In this document: positions 11,602-21,698 of the stretch, piece by piece
Layout of the letters: the number at the start of each line of letters is the position of its first letter
Position numbering within the stretch: position 1 is the stretch's first letter
DNA from: Cellvibrionales bacterium
Lineage (GTDB): Bacteria; Pseudomonadota; Gammaproteobacteria; Pseudomonadales; UBA7239
Assembly (NCBI GenBank): GCA_016713115.1
Contig: JADJPU010000001.1
Span: 1,054,001-1,118,000 of the forward strand
Reading direction: 5' to 3'
Length of the DNA: 64,000 bases
Program-made: the position numbers and the translations under genes
The notes under the pieces: model-generated
What the model was told of the DNA's origin: nothing
The model's input: only the letters and a program-made list of their open reading frames with translations
Databases searched by the model: none

Positions 11602-13278
11602 ATGGATTTCCAACGCCCTATTTTGATTGTCGCCATAGCCGCTGTTTCACTCATGCTCTTGGTGGAATGGAATAAATTTCAGCAAACGCAAAAACCTGCG
11701 CAGGCCAATGCTGAGCAAATAACGCCGGAAACCACCGCGCTCACCGACACACCCGCAATGCCGAGTAATAACGCGGATACACCTACAGCGCCTGACGCAG
11801 CAACTTCAAGCAATGCCGTTGTTGCCACAAAAACCGCAGAAAAAATTATCAATATTTACAGCAATAAATTGCATCAAAAAGTCGACACTGATGGCGGTGA
11901 CCTCGTGATGGCGGCGCTGCGCAGTTATCCCGCCAAAATTAATGAGCCTGAACACCCGTTCGTGGTGTTGACGCGCACGAATACCAACACCTATATCGCG
12001 CAAAGTGGCTTGATTGGTGATAACGGTATCGACCAAGGTGCGCTGCGCCCGCGCTTTGTGGCGCAGCAGGCGCGCTACGACATGGCAGAAAATGCAGACA
12101 GTTTGGTGGTGGATTTGCAGCTTGCTGACAGTGCCGGTGCCAACATTATCAAACGCTACACCTTAAAGCGCGGTGAGCATCTGGTAGATGTTTCTTATCT
12201 GGTGAAAAACACCACGCCGCAGCCGTGGAGTGCGTATTTTTACGGTCAAATCAAACGCGATACACACGAGCCGGTGAGCTCGGGCGGCGGCATTGGCATC
12301 AGTCCATTTTTGGGTGGCGCTACTACTACAAGCGAGCAGCACTATTTGAAAATGAGTTTTGACGACATGGCAAAAACGCCGCTGAAAGAAAAAATTACCG
12401 GCGGTTGGATTGCAATGGTGCAGCATTATTTTGTCAGCGCGTGGATTCCTGCGGCAACGACAACCAACAGCTTCTACACCAAGCACGATGAAAAAAATAA
12501 TCTGTATTTTCTCGGCTTCACCGGCCCGCGTGTAGAAATTGCATCGGGCAGTGAAGCCACATTGGGCGCACAATTTTATGTGGGACCGAAAGATGTCAAA
12601 CGCTTGGAAAATCTCGCGCCTTATCTCGATCTCACCGTGGATTACGGCGTGCTGTGGTGGATCGCTAAACCGCTATTTTCGCTGACACATTGGATCCATT
12701 CTGTCGTCGGCAACTGGGGTCTGGCCATTATCGGCTTGACGCTGTGCGTGAAGTTGCTCTTTTTGTGGCCGTCAACGTTGAGTTATCGCTCGATGGCGGT
12801 GATGAAAAAACTCGCGCCGAAAATGCAGGAGATGAAAGAGAGCTACGGCGACAACCCGACCAAGTTGCGCGAAGAAATGTTCAAGATGTATCAAAAAGAA
12901 AAAGCCAACCCGATGTTGGGTTGCTTGCCGATGATTATTCAAACGCCGGTGTTTATCGCGCTGTACTGGTCGCTGATGGAAAGTGTCGATTTGCGGCAAG
13001 CGCCGTTTTACGGCTGGATTGTGGATTTGTCGGTGCAAGATCCTTATTTCGTGCTGCCGTTGTTGATGGGAGCTTCCATGTGGGTACAACAGAAGTTGAA
13101 TCCGCCTGCTGCAGATCCTACGCAACAAAAAGTGTTTCAGCTGATGCCGATTATTTTCACCGGCATGTTTTTGTTTTTCCCCGCCGGTCTGGTGTTGTAT
13201 ATGTTGGTCAATAACTTGATCTCCATGACGCACCAATTCTGGATTTATAAATCCATGGAAAAAGCCAAAGCCAAATGA
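11602..13278 (+). CDS. yidC: Membrane protein insertase YidC
   Basis: 558 residues. Inserts and folds inner-membrane proteins alone or with SecYEG. An N-terminal membrane anchor (residues 5-22, ILIVAIAAVSLMLLVEWNKF) is followed by a low-complexity Ala/Thr/Pro segment, the large periplasmic beta domain (about 80-340), then the conserved five-span insertase region starting WGLAIIGLTLCVKLLFLWP and including MLGCLPMIIQTPVFIALYW. C-terminus is lysine rich (SMEKAKAK). Stop overlaps the mnmE start by 4 bp. Confidence 0.97.
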   Translation: MDFQRPILIVAIAAVSLMLLVEWNKFQQTQKPAQANAEQITPETTALTDTPAMPSNNADTPTAPDAATSSNAVVATKTAEKIINIYSNKLHQKVDTDGGDLVMAALRSYPAKINEPEHPFVVLTRTNTNTYIAQSGLIGDNGIDQGALRPRFVAQQARYDMAENADSLVVDLQLADSAGANIIKRYTLKRGEHLVDVSYLVKNTTPQPWSAYFYGQIKRDTHEPVSSGGGIGISPFLGGATTTSEQHYLKMSFDDMAKTPLKEKITGGWIAMVQHYFVSAWIPAATTTNSFYTKHDEKNNLYFLGFTGPRVEIASGSEATLGAQFYVGPKDVKRLENLAPYLDLTVDYGVLWWIAKPLFSLTHWIHSVVGNWGLAIIGLTLCVKLLFLWPSTLSYRSMAVMKKLAPKMQEMKESYGDNPTKLREEMFKMYQKEKANPMLGCLPMIIQTPVFIALYWSLMESVDLRQAPFYGWIVDLSVQDPYFVLPLLMGASMWVQQKLNPPAADPTQQKVFQLMPIIFTGMFLFFPAGLVLYMLVNNLISMTHQFWIYKSMEKAKAK

Positions 13279-14627
13279 CGGCGCTGGATCGCGACACCAT
13301 CGCTGCCATTGCCACCGCCTCCGGCAAAGGTGGCATTGGTATCGTGAGGTTGTCTGGCGCAAAAGCGTTAACGATCGGTGAAGCAATCACTCAAAAAAAA
13401 TTGCCACCGCGCACCACCGTATACAGTGTTTTTTCAGATGCCGATGGTGCGATAGACGAGGGCATCGCGCTGTATTTTGCCGCGCCCGCTTCGTTTACCG
13501 GTGAAGATGTGGTGGAACTACACGGCCACGGTGGCGCACAAGTGCTGAGCTTGTTGCTGCAAGCTTGTGTGCAACACGGCGCACGCATCGCTCGCGCAGG
13601 TGAGTTTTCTGAGCGCGCATTCCTCAATAACAAATTGGATCTGGTGCAGGCGGAAGCCATTGCCGATTTAATCGACGCAGGTTCTGCACAGGCGGCGCGC
13701 AATGCCGTACATTCGTTACAGGGCGAGTTTTCACGCGCGGTGCACACCGTGGTTGAACAGCTGCTGCATCTGCGCATGTATGTGGAAGCGGCGTTGGACT
13801 TTCCTGAAGAAGAAATCGATTTTCTCGCGGATAAAACCGTCTCTGTTCAGCTCGCGGCGATTGTTGCTGCTGTAGAAAGTGTGCTGCAAGCAGCCAAACA
13901 AGGCGCGGTGATCCGCGATGGCTTGCAAGTGGTGATTGCAGGCAAACCCAATGCGGGTAAATCCAGTTTGTTGAATGCGCTGGCGGGGCGTGATGCCGCC
14001 ATCGTCACTGACATTGCTGGCACGACGCGCGATGTATTGCGCGAACACATCACTATCGACGCCTTGCCTCTGCACATTATCGACACAGCTGGTTTGCGCG
14101 ATAGCAGTGATCCGGTGGAGCAAGAGGGTATTCGTCGCGCGTGGGCAGAAATTGAGCGCGCAGATTTGGTGTTGCTATTGGTGGACAGTAGCAACACCCC
14201 AGAAACGCAGCCAGATATTTTGTGGTGCGACATCACACCGCATGAGCGGCCTAGCGTGCCGACTTTGGTGGTGCAAAACAAAATTGATCGCAGTGGTTTG
14301 GTGGCTGGCGCAACAGAAAAAGTCGTGCGCTTATCAGCAAAAACCGGCGCGGGCATGCCCTTGTTGCGCGAGCGGCTGCAGCAAGTTGCTGGGCTGACAA
14401 ACGCGGGTGAGGGGCGTTTCAGCGCTCGTGCGCGCCATGTTGATGCCCTGCAGCGCACCGATATTTTGCTACAACAAACACAGACGCATTTTCACGCCAC
14501 TGGCGCGGGTGAATTGCTGGCAGAGGATTTGAAATTGGCGCAGCAGTATCTCGGTGAAATCACGGGCAATATCAGCAGTGACGAATTGCTGGGCAAAATT
14601 TTTGGCAGTTTTTGTATTGGCAAGTAA
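13275..14627 (+). CDS. mnmE: tRNA modification GTPase MnmE
   Basis: 450 residues. With MnmG forms the cmnm5U34 modification in certain tRNAs. The N-terminal formyl-THF-binding domain begins DTIAAIATASGKGGIGIVRL. The G domain (about 220-370) has GKPNAGKSSLLNAL, DIAGTTRD, DTAGLRD and NKID. It ends in the invariant C-terminal CIGK motif. Complete and ordinary. ATG overlaps yidC by 4 bp (ATGA), suggesting translational coupling. Confidence 0.97.
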   Translation: MTALDRDTIAAIATASGKGGIGIVRLSGAKALTIGEAITQKKLPPRTTVYSVFSDADGAIDEGIALYFAAPASFTGEDVVELHGHGGAQVLSLLLQACVQHGARIARAGEFSERAFLNNKLDLVQAEAIADLIDAGSAQAARNAVHSLQGEFSRAVHTVVEQLLHLRMYVEAALDFPEEEIDFLADKTVSVQLAAIVAAVESVLQAAKQGAVIRDGLQVVIAGKPNAGKSSLLNALAGRDAAIVTDIAGTTRDVLREHITIDALPLHIIDTAGLRDSSDPVEQEGIRRAWAEIERADLVLLLVDSSNTPETQPDILWCDITPHERPSVPTLVVQNKIDRSGLVAGATEKVVRLSAKTGAGMPLLRERLQQVAGLTNAGEGRFSARARHVDALQRTDILLQQTQTHFHATGAGELLAEDLKLAQQYLGEITGNISSDELLGKIFGSFCIGK

Positions 14628-14639
14628 ACGGAGAAAACC

Positions 14640-15203
14640 ATGAAAAAAACATTAGCAGGAGCGGCTATTTTTTTAGTGGCGGCGTATGTGTTTGCGCTGC
14701 CGTATATCACGGTGCATCAAATTCGGCAGGCAGTTAAAGCGCGCGATAGCGTAGCCCTGTCGGAACACATCGACTTTCCCAGTGTGCGCCTGAGTTTGAA
14801 AGACCAGCTCAACGCCGCCTTGATGGGAAAAATACAAAGTGACGAAATGAAAGATAACCCGTTTGCGGCACTGGGCATGATGTTGGCCGGCCCTCTGGTC
14901 GACAAAATGCTGGAAGCCTATGTAACACCGGCAGGGATAGGGCAGTTGTTATCTGGTAAAAAACCCAGCATGAAGGGTGTGAAAAAAATACAGCAAGAAA
15001 CGGCAGGCGCAGCAAACAATGTGCCGCCGACTGGCGAATCAGCTACAGAAGAAAAACCCTTGGCCGATGTGACGCTAGGCTATAAAACCGCTAGCCGTTT
15101 TGAAGTGGAAGATCAAAAAAAGGGTGTGCGTGTAGTGTTGCGCAGAGACGGCTTGTCGTGGAAAGTGAGCGACATCGTTTTCTCCGAGCTGCAGAACGAA
15201 TAA
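14640..15203 (+). CDS. DUF2939 domain protein
   Basis: 187 residues. A single N-terminal membrane segment (residues 4-22, LAGAAIFLVAAYVFALPY) is followed by YITVHQIRQAVKARDSVALS, the hallmark start of the DUF2939 family as I remember it. The rest is predicted periplasmic with a polar linker (about 120-145). Function unknown. GGAGA precedes the ATG and the gene lies 12 bp after mnmE, so it may be the last gene of that operon. A bidirectional hairpin terminator follows. Confidence 0.8.
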   Translation: MKKTLAGAAIFLVAAYVFALPYITVHQIRQAVKARDSVALSEHIDFPSVRLSLKDQLNAALMGKIQSDEMKDNPFAALGMMLAGPLVDKMLEAYVTPAGIGQLLSGKKPSMKGVKKIQQETAGAANNVPPTGESATEEKPLADVTLGYKTASRFEVEDQKKGVRVVLRRDGLSWKVSDIVFSELQNE

Positions 15204-15217
15204 AAGCCAGAAAGTAA

Positions 15218-15240
15218 AACGCCCTGCTTTGCAGGGCGTT
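15218..15240. terminator. Bidirectional hairpin terminator
   Basis: AACGCCCTGC - TTT - GCAGGGCGTT, a perfect 10-bp stem between convergent genes (DUF2939 on plus, iorAB on minus). The minus direction continues into TTTTAC; the plus side has only a short tail. Confidence 0.8.
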
Positions 15241-15265
15241 AAGGGCAAAGCCGTTCGGCTATGGA

Positions 15266-18200
15266 TCAACCGGCTTGCGCGAACTGCACCACTTGCGGTT
15301 GCACTGGGTTGTTAAACTCCGCCAACAGCTGTTGCTCTTTCACACGCACGCGCTCGATGTGCGCGTCTTTCACCACATCATAGCCGCGAATTTCTTCCGG
15401 CAACTTGGCGATTTTCACCGCCGTAGCAAAATTGTCCGCATTCAAGTTGGGCAGCAATACATCATTGATTAACTGTTCGTAATGCGTAATCAACTCGCGT
15501 TCCATTTTGCGGTGCGGGAAGTAGCCAAAAATATCGAAAGCCGTGCCGCGCAAGAATTTAAATTTCGCCAGTACCTCAAACGCTTTGAACATGCCTTCAT
15601 TGAAGGTGGATTTTTTGTAACGGCCGGTGAGCGGGTCGCGGCGCGACAACAGCGGCGGTGCGAGATGGACTTCCAATTCAAAGTCGCCCTCGAATTGTTT
15701 CTCTAAGTTTTTGCGGAACTCGCCACTGGTGTACAAACGCGCCACTTCGTACTCGTCTTTGTAAGACAGTAATTTCGAGTAGTAAGTGGCAACAGCTCTG
15801 GACAATTCTTCGCTGCCGAATTTTTGTTTTTCTACCGCCGCAACTTTTTCTACTAGTGCTTTGTATTTTTCTGCCAGCGCAGCGTTTTGGTAACCGGAGA
15901 GATGTGTCATGCGATGCGCGATCAATTCTGGCAGAGTTTTGGGCTTCACTTCCAGTTCGCCCATCATTTGTGGACGCGCGGCCTCCAACACTTTATTCAT
16001 GTCGTGTGCCGCCATGCGTCCCCATTGGAAGGTGCGCTTGTTCATTTCCACCGACACACCGTTCATTTCGATAGCGTGCATGATGGAGTCCAGCGACAGC
16101 GGGATGAAACCCTTCTGCCATGCAAAACCGACTTGGAACAAGTTGGAGGCAATCGCATCGCCAAACAAAGCGGTGGCGAGTTGCGCAGCGGGAATCACGA
16201 AAGTGTGTTCAGTTCCCGCGTTGTTTTGCAACGCTTTTTCCATCGTGGAGCTGGATAAATCCAAGTTCGGATTGGAAGCAAACTCACTGGTCGGCGCAAC
16301 AAAACTGTTGACCACCAGATTGGTACGACCTTTCTGAATTTTGGAAACCGCTTCCATACCAGCGGTGACGACGATGTCGCAACCCAGAATCAAATCTGCG
16401 CGCTGTGTCGCAATACGCACTGCGTGCAAATCTTCTGGTGTTTTGCCGATACGAATGTGGCTGGTGACAGGGCCGTTTTTCTGCGACAGGCCGACCACAT
16501 CCAAGCAAGACACGCCTTTGCCTTCCAGATGCGAAGCCATGCCGAGTAGTGCGCCGATGGTGACGACTCCCGTGCCGCCGATGCCAGTGATCAAAATGTT
16601 AGCAGGCTGCGTCAAACTCGGCAGTGTCGGTTGCGGAATGTGTGCAAACAAATCCGCTTCCAATTGCGCGGTGGCTGCGCCTTTTTTCATTTTGCGCGGT
16701 TTGCCGCGATGCACGGTGACAAAGCTTGGGCACATACCTTTCGGGCAGGAGTAATCCTTGTTGCACGATGATTGATTGATACGGCGTTTGCGACCGAAAT
16801 CAGTTTCAATCGGTTCGATGGCGATACAGTTGGATTGCACGGAGCAGTCGCCGCAACCTTCGCACACCAATTCGTTGATGAAAATTCTTTTATCGGGATC
16901 GGGGAATTTTCCGCGTTTGCGTAGGCGGCGTTTTTCGGTCGCGCAGGTTTGATCGTAAATAATGACGGTGGTGCCAGCGATTTCACGCAATTCGCGCTGT
17001 ACGGCATCGAGATCGTCGCGGTGATAAAACTCGGTGTGCGGTGGAAATTTGCTGCGGTCGTGTTTTTCAATATCGTCAGACACCAGCACCACTTTTTTCG
17101 CACCTTCCGAAGTCACTTGGTGCGCCACTTCTGGCGCGGTGATTTCGCCTTCCAGATGCGAGCCTTCGATCGGCTGGCCGCCCGTCATAGCAATTGCGCC
17201 ATTCAACAAAATTTTGAAAGTGATATTCACTTTCGCCGCAACAGTGGCGCGAATCGCGAGCAAACCGGAGTGGAAATAAGTGCCATCGCCCAGGTTTTGG
17301 AAAATGTGATTGGTGTTGGTGAACGGCGCTTGGCCAATCCATGGCGCGCCTTCGCCGCCCATCTGGAACAGCGATTTGGTTTTGCGCTCTGGCAACCACA
17401 CTGCCATGCCGTGACAGCCGATGCCGCCCATCGCAATCGAACCTTCTGGCACATTGGTTGAGGTGTTGTGCGGGCAGCCAGAACAGAAGCTCGGCATACG
17501 CATCAAATTGGTCGCGCCACTCGCTGCAATCACACCACAAGCATTGGGTTTCAAATAGGTTTCGATTTGTTCGTCGGCGACGCGTTTTAGTAAACGATCG
17601 CCAATAATGCGCGCCACGGTGGCCGCATCCAATTCGCCTTCGGAAGGTACTAGTGGTGTGCCGACTTCATCAAACTTGCCCACCAAAACCGGACGCTTTT
17701 CTGCGGGCAAATTGAACAAAATTTTAGCGATTTGATCTTCCATGAACGCGCGTTTTTCTTCGATCACTAGCAGCTCGTCGCAGCCATCCGCGAAGGCGCG
17801 CAAGCCTTCCGGCTCCATCGGCCAAGTCATCGCCACTTTGTAAATGGCAATGCCGAGTTGTTCGGCGCGCGCTTCGTCCACACCCAGTTCTTCCAGCGCA
17901 TCGCGCACATCAAGATACGATTTACCGGTGGTGACAATGCCGATTTTTTTGTTCTTGCCGCCCATCACCACTTTGTCGAGTTGATTGGCGCGCGCAAATG
18001 CCTGTGCCGCGAGTAGGCGTTGTTGAAACTGACGCTTCTCTGCCATCAGTGGCATCACGCCAAACGCGCTGCTCAGTGAGCCGGGTTCAACTGTAAAATC
18101 TTCAGGAATTTTAATTTCTACACGGTGTGGGTCTACATAAATTGATGCAGAGGATTCCACCGTATCCGTCACGCAAATAAAACCAATCCAGCAGCCGGAA

Positions 18201-18769
18201 TAGCGCGACATGGCAAAGCCGTACAAACCAAAATCCAAATAATCCTGCACGGTGGCGGGATTCAATACCGGCATAGAAAAATGTAAAAAAGCGTGTTCGG
18301 ATTGATGCGCAATCGTAGAAGATTTCGCGCCGTGATCGTCGCCCGCCAAACACAACACGCCGCCGTGTTGTGAAGAGCCGGAGTAGGAGCCGTGTTTGAT
18401 GGCATCGCCTGAGCGATCCACGCCCGGCCCTTTGCCGTACCAAATGCCGAAAACACCGTCGTATTTCGCGCCGTCGATCAAGTTCACTTGCTGTGAGCCC
18501 CACACGGAAGTGGCGGCCAAATCTTCGTTCACACCTGGCTCAAAATGGATGTGATGCGCTTCCAAATGTTTTTTTGCGTTCCACAATTGCAAATCGTAAA
18601 TGCCCAGCGGACTGCCGCGATAACCGGAAATAAAACCGGCCGTGTTCAAGCCCGCTTTCTCATCGCGCAGACGCTGCATGATGGGTAGGCGCACCAAGGC
18701 TTGCGAGCCAGTGATGAAGATGCGGCCAGATTCGAGGGGGTACTTATCGTCGAGGGAAACGTCTTGCAT
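15266..18769 (-). CDS. Fused indolepyruvate:ferredoxin oxidoreductase (alpha-beta fusion)
   Basis: 1167 residues, typical for the fused IorA-IorB-type family. It oxidatively decarboxylates aryl or branched 2-oxoacids to acyl-CoA, using TPP and Fe-S clusters, in the cytoplasm. The N-terminal half has the TPP enzyme core (ITGSQALVRLPIMQRLRDEK, FNTAGFISGYRGSPLG-like region, CSGCPHNTSTNVPEG). A ferredoxin-like cluster motif CEGCGDCSVQSNC lies near residue 665 with CPKGMCPS after it. The C-terminal gamma-type domain starts NILITGIGGTGVVTIGALLG. I chose MQDVSLDDKYPLESG (ATG 18767-18769); the upstream extension is not conserved. Stands alone. Complete. Confidence 0.93.
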   Translation of the reverse strand: MQDVSLDDKYPLESGRIFITGSQALVRLPIMQRLRDEKAGLNTAGFISGYRGSPLGIYDLQLWNAKKHLEAHHIHFEPGVNEDLAATSVWGSQQVNLIDGAKYDGVFGIWYGKGPGVDRSGDAIKHGSYSGSSQHGGVLCLAGDDHGAKSSTIAHQSEHAFLHFSMPVLNPATVQDYLDFGLYGFAMSRYSGCWIGFICVTDTVESSASIYVDPHRVEIKIPEDFTVEPGSLSSAFGVMPLMAEKRQFQQRLLAAQAFARANQLDKVVMGGKNKKIGIVTTGKSYLDVRDALEELGVDEARAEQLGIAIYKVAMTWPMEPEGLRAFADGCDELLVIEEKRAFMEDQIAKILFNLPAEKRPVLVGKFDEVGTPLVPSEGELDAATVARIIGDRLLKRVADEQIETYLKPNACGVIAASGATNLMRMPSFCSGCPHNTSTNVPEGSIAMGGIGCHGMAVWLPERKTKSLFQMGGEGAPWIGQAPFTNTNHIFQNLGDGTYFHSGLLAIRATVAAKVNITFKILLNGAIAMTGGQPIEGSHLEGEITAPEVAHQVTSEGAKKVVLVSDDIEKHDRSKFPPHTEFYHRDDLDAVQRELREIAGTTVIIYDQTCATEKRRLRKRGKFPDPDKRIFINELVCEGCGDCSVQSNCIAIEPIETDFGRKRRINQSSCNKDYSCPKGMCPSFVTVHRGKPRKMKKGAATAQLEADLFAHIPQPTLPSLTQPANILITGIGGTGVVTIGALLGMASHLEGKGVSCLDVVGLSQKNGPVTSHIRIGKTPEDLHAVRIATQRADLILGCDIVVTAGMEAVSKIQKGRTNLVVNSFVAPTSEFASNPNLDLSSSTMEKALQNNAGTEHTFVIPAAQLATALFGDAIASNLFQVGFAWQKGFIPLSLDSIMHAIEMNGVSVEMNKRTFQWGRMAAHDMNKVLEAARPQMMGELEVKPKTLPELIAHRMTHLSGYQNAALAEKYKALVEKVAAVEKQKFGSEELSRAVATYYSKLLSYKDEYEVARLYTSGEFRKNLEKQFEGDFELEVHLAPPLLSRRDPLTGRYKKSTFNEGMFKAFEVLAKFKFLRGTAFDIFGYFPHRKMERELITHYEQLINDVLLPNLNADNFATAVKIAKLPEEIRGYDVVKDAHIERVRVKEQQLLAEFNNPVQPQVVQFAQAG

Positions 18770-18813
18770 GAGCGATCTCAGGGCGGGAAAAACAAGGGGT
18801 GAAATTGTAGCCG

Positions 18814-19029
18814 TTATTTGAAGGTCAAAACGATGCCTAACCCAAATGTCACCACGGCGCAGACAGCGTATATCGCGAAGGTCAGCCAATACATGACAGG
18901 CGCATTGTCGCGTGAATAGAGGCGGATGCGCCCCCACCAACCTTGAGCTTTAATTTCGCCTTGCTTTAAGCCATCAACGATCAGCCAAGTAAAGACAAGA
19001 AATAAGACTAAAAAGAATGCAGAGTACAT
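18814..19029 (-). CDS. Small two-span inner-membrane protein, unknown function
   Basis: 71 residues, MYSAFFLVLFLVFTWLIVDG with a first membrane segment, a charged central stretch (KQGEIKAQGWWGRIRLYSRD) and a second membrane segment ending GLGIVLTFK. It lies 44 bp upstream of iorAB on the same strand and could be cotranscribed. I recognise no named family. Hydrophobic pattern and codon use look genic. Confidence 0.65.
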   Translation of the reverse strand: MYSAFFLVLFLVFTWLIVDGLKQGEIKAQGWWGRIRLYSRDNAPVMYWLTFAIYAVCAVVTFGLGIVLTFK

Positions 19030-19198
19030 GCGTTAGATATCTCCGTGGTTTTGCTCCGCACGCAGCAGCTCCACTGCGCGTTGCTCGTGGGAGTGCGGTG
19101 GAATTGTAGCCGTAAGGTGCACAGTTTAAAGGAGCGGTGCCGTAATCGATCGATGCCGGTCTACAATGTTGGTGCAAATGGCACAGGAGTGTAGCGGC

Positions 19199-20932
19199 AT
19201 GGGTTTCATCAGGAATTCTATCGGCCTGAAAATATTTTCGGTGGCGAGCCTGATCGTGTTCCTGATGGTGGGCATCACGGTTATGAATTTGCGCGTGCAG
19301 GCACAAGTCAGTCACGCGCTGGAGCAGGTAGCTGACCGCTACATTGCGGCTTATGGCGGCATGGCAGATGCCAATGTGCGCTCGATGGAGCAGGCGCTGT
19401 ACCTGCGCCGGTTGGTCATCGCAAAAATTTTGCTGCACGACGATGCTATCGCTCAGACCACAGCGGACGACATTGTGCTGAATGGCCGCCTATTCGACGA
19501 AACTGTTGCTAATATTCGTACAGAACTCAATCTGGTGGATACGCGGCAAGATGTTTTTGCTGATGCCACAACCCTAGCCCGCATCGACGAGAAGTTGGCG
19601 CTGGCGCAGGAGCAGCAGCGGCGCTACGAAGAAGATATTGCAAGGCTGCAAAAACAAGTTTTTAGCAATGATGTTGCAGAGTTGCAGCAGGCGCTGCCGG
19701 AGCTTGGTGATTGGCGCAGGGATTTCAACACCCATATGGGGGAGACGCGTCAGTTGATGCTGGAGGCCACCCGCAACGCGGCAGACAATGCGATTCAATT
19801 GCAGCAGAGCGCCACGCGTATCAGTGTTATAGCTGTGTTGCTTGCCTCGCTGTTGGCACTGGCGGTGGCCGCTTGGATCACCCATAGCTTAGTGCGCCAA
19901 GTGCGTGTGCTGTTGCAGGGCACGCAATCGGTTATCAACGGCCAGTTGGATGTGGCTCTGCCGGTGACCACCAGCGACGAGATAGGCCATCTCACACACA
20001 GCTTCAACACTATGACCGAAGGTTTGCGCGTGGGTAACCGTGTGCGGGATATTTTTGGTAAGTATGTTGATCCGCGCATTGTCGAAGATTTGATCGAAAA
20101 GCCGCAGCTGATGAGCAGTGAGGGCGAGCGCCAGATCATGACTGTGCTGTTCTGTGACATGCAGGACTTCACGCGCCTGAGCGAGACGCTGACACCGGCG
20201 GCACTGGTCAAGTTGCTCAACCGCTATTTCACGCTGATTTCTGAGGCGATCCATGAAAATGGCGGCGTGATCGATAAGTTTATTGGCGATGCCGTTATGG
20301 CCTATTGGGGGCGGCCGTTCAACGCGGAGCACGAGCAGGTGCAGCGGGCGCTGGGCGCCATGTTGACCATGCGCGAAAAAACGCAGCAGTTGCAAAATGA
20401 ATTACCGCAGTTGCTGGGTTTTCGCACTAACTTGCCGCAGATCGGTGTGCGCGCTGGTATCGCGACGGGCGAGGCGATAGTCGGCAATATCGGTTCCGAC
20501 CGCACGAAAAATTTCACCGTCATCGGCGATACAGTGAACTTGGCATCACGGCTGGAAGGTGTCAACAAGCTGTACGGCACCTCATTGTTATTGACGGAAG
20601 AGGCGGCGGTGATGGCCGGTGAGTTGTTTGTACTGCGCGAAGTGGACACCGTTGTGGTTTCTGGCAAGACCGAGGCGAAAAAAGTATTCACTTTGGTCGG
20701 GCGCAAAGGGACGCTGCCGGATACCAGCATTCGCCTGTTGCAGCACTATGCACAGGGGTTGGCGGCCTATCGCGCGGCAGACTGGTCGGCAGCGCGCGAA
20801 CAGTTCCAGACCTGCTTACAAATCAATTCACTGGACGAGCCGTCGGCCGTCATGCTGGAGCGGCTGAACCAGTTTGCCAGTCAACCGCCGTCGGCGGATT
20901 GGCAGGGCGTGTGGTTGGTCGCACAAAAGTGA
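19199..20932 (+). CDS. Membrane-bound class III adenylate/guanylate cyclase with HAMP domain
   Basis: 577 residues. N-terminal membrane span (about 8-28), a periplasmic sensor-like region of about 170 residues rich in coiled coil, a second span (ISVIAVLLASLLALAVAAW), a HAMP domain, then a cyclase catalytic domain with VLFCDMQDFTRLSETLTP (metal Asp), GDAVMAYWGRPF and GNIGSDRTKNFTVIGDTVN. A short TPR-like tail follows (YAQGLAAYRAADWSAAREQF). It should make cAMP (or cGMP) in response to an envelope signal. Start ATG 19199 has AGGAG 9 nt upstream, better than an in-frame ATG 11 codons earlier. Stands alone, transcribed divergently from iorAB. Confidence 0.9.
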   Translation: MGFIRNSIGLKIFSVASLIVFLMVGITVMNLRVQAQVSHALEQVADRYIAAYGGMADANVRSMEQALYLRRLVIAKILLHDDAIAQTTADDIVLNGRLFDETVANIRTELNLVDTRQDVFADATTLARIDEKLALAQEQQRRYEEDIARLQKQVFSNDVAELQQALPELGDWRRDFNTHMGETRQLMLEATRNAADNAIQLQQSATRISVIAVLLASLLALAVAAWITHSLVRQVRVLLQGTQSVINGQLDVALPVTTSDEIGHLTHSFNTMTEGLRVGNRVRDIFGKYVDPRIVEDLIEKPQLMSSEGERQIMTVLFCDMQDFTRLSETLTPAALVKLLNRYFTLISEAIHENGGVIDKFIGDAVMAYWGRPFNAEHEQVQRALGAMLTMREKTQQLQNELPQLLGFRTNLPQIGVRAGIATGEAIVGNIGSDRTKNFTVIGDTVNLASRLEGVNKLYGTSLLLTEEAAVMAGELFVLREVDTVVVSGKTEAKKVFTLVGRKGTLPDTSIRLLQHYAQGLAAYRAADWSAAREQFQTCLQINSLDEPSAVMLERLNQFASQPPSADWQGVWLVAQK

Positions 20933-20954
20933 AACGGCGAGCACAGCGCAGGGT

Positions 20955-21698
20955 TTAACCGCGCTGCTGTTCTTCACGCAGCAACTCCACCGCGCGCTGC
21001 TCGTGGGCAAAAGCCTCTTCCAGTGACACCGAAGCGCCGTAGTGCAGGGCGCGCTTGGCGTACTTCTGCGTGACAGCGCTGCACTCGGCGCACTGCAAGG
21101 CCAGCTCGCGCGCCTTGGTCATCAACTTATCCGCAGGCACCACATAGTTCACCAAGCCCATGTCGGCCGCTTCGCGGGCAGTGACGGTGCGGGCGGTCAT
21201 CAGCAGCTCTTGTGCCTTGGCCATGCCGACGATCTTGGGTAGCAAGTGAGTGCTTCCTAACCCAGGCATTATGCCCAGCTTGGTGAAGTTGAGAGACAGT
21301 TTGGCGTGATCTGCCGCTACGCGCATGTCCAGCGGCAGGATCATGGTCATGCCGATGCCGATGGCGTGACCGTTGAGCGCGGCGATGGTCGGCTTGGGAA
21401 AGTTCGCCAGCTCCAGCGGGTAGGAGCGAATCAAGGCTTCTTCACCAATCAACCGCGTACCTGCTGGCAGGGGGTTTTGTAGATACACGCGATCCGCGCC
21501 CGCGCAGAAACCGCGCTCGCCCGCGCCGGTCAGAATCACCGCGCGCACACTGTCGTCTTTTTCGGCCGTGCGGAAGGCTGCGACGATCTCGTCGCCCATG
21601 TCGGGCGTGTAGGCGTTGAGCACTTCGGGGCGATTCAGGGTAATGGTGGCGATGTGTTCATCGACGCTGTAGTGAATTTGCTGATAGTGCATGGTCAT
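20955..21698 (-). CDS. Enoyl-CoA hydratase/isomerase (crotonase) family protein
   Basis: 247 residues with the crotonase fold: ATITLNRPEVLNAY, the oxyanion-hole segment GFCAGADRVYL, and LNGHAIGIGMTMILPLDMRV. In classical enoyl-CoA hydratase two glutamates do the chemistry. By eye alignment, the positions fall in GIGMTMILPLDM and LNFTKLGIMPGLGS, and neither shows a Glu, so simple hydration is doubtful and another crotonase reaction is more likely. A second ATG two codons in is an equally good start. Convergent with the cyclase gene. Confidence 0.85.
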   Translation of the reverse strand: MTMHYQQIHYSVDEHIATITLNRPEVLNAYTPDMGDEIVAAFRTAEKDDSVRAVILTGAGERGFCAGADRVYLQNPLPAGTRLIGEEALIRSYPLELANFPKPTIAALNGHAIGIGMTMILPLDMRVAADHAKLSLNFTKLGIMPGLGSTHLLPKIVGMAKAQELLMTARTVTAREAADMGLVNYVVPADKLMTKARELALQCAECSAVTQKYAKRALHYGASVSLEEAFAHEQRAVELLREEQQRG

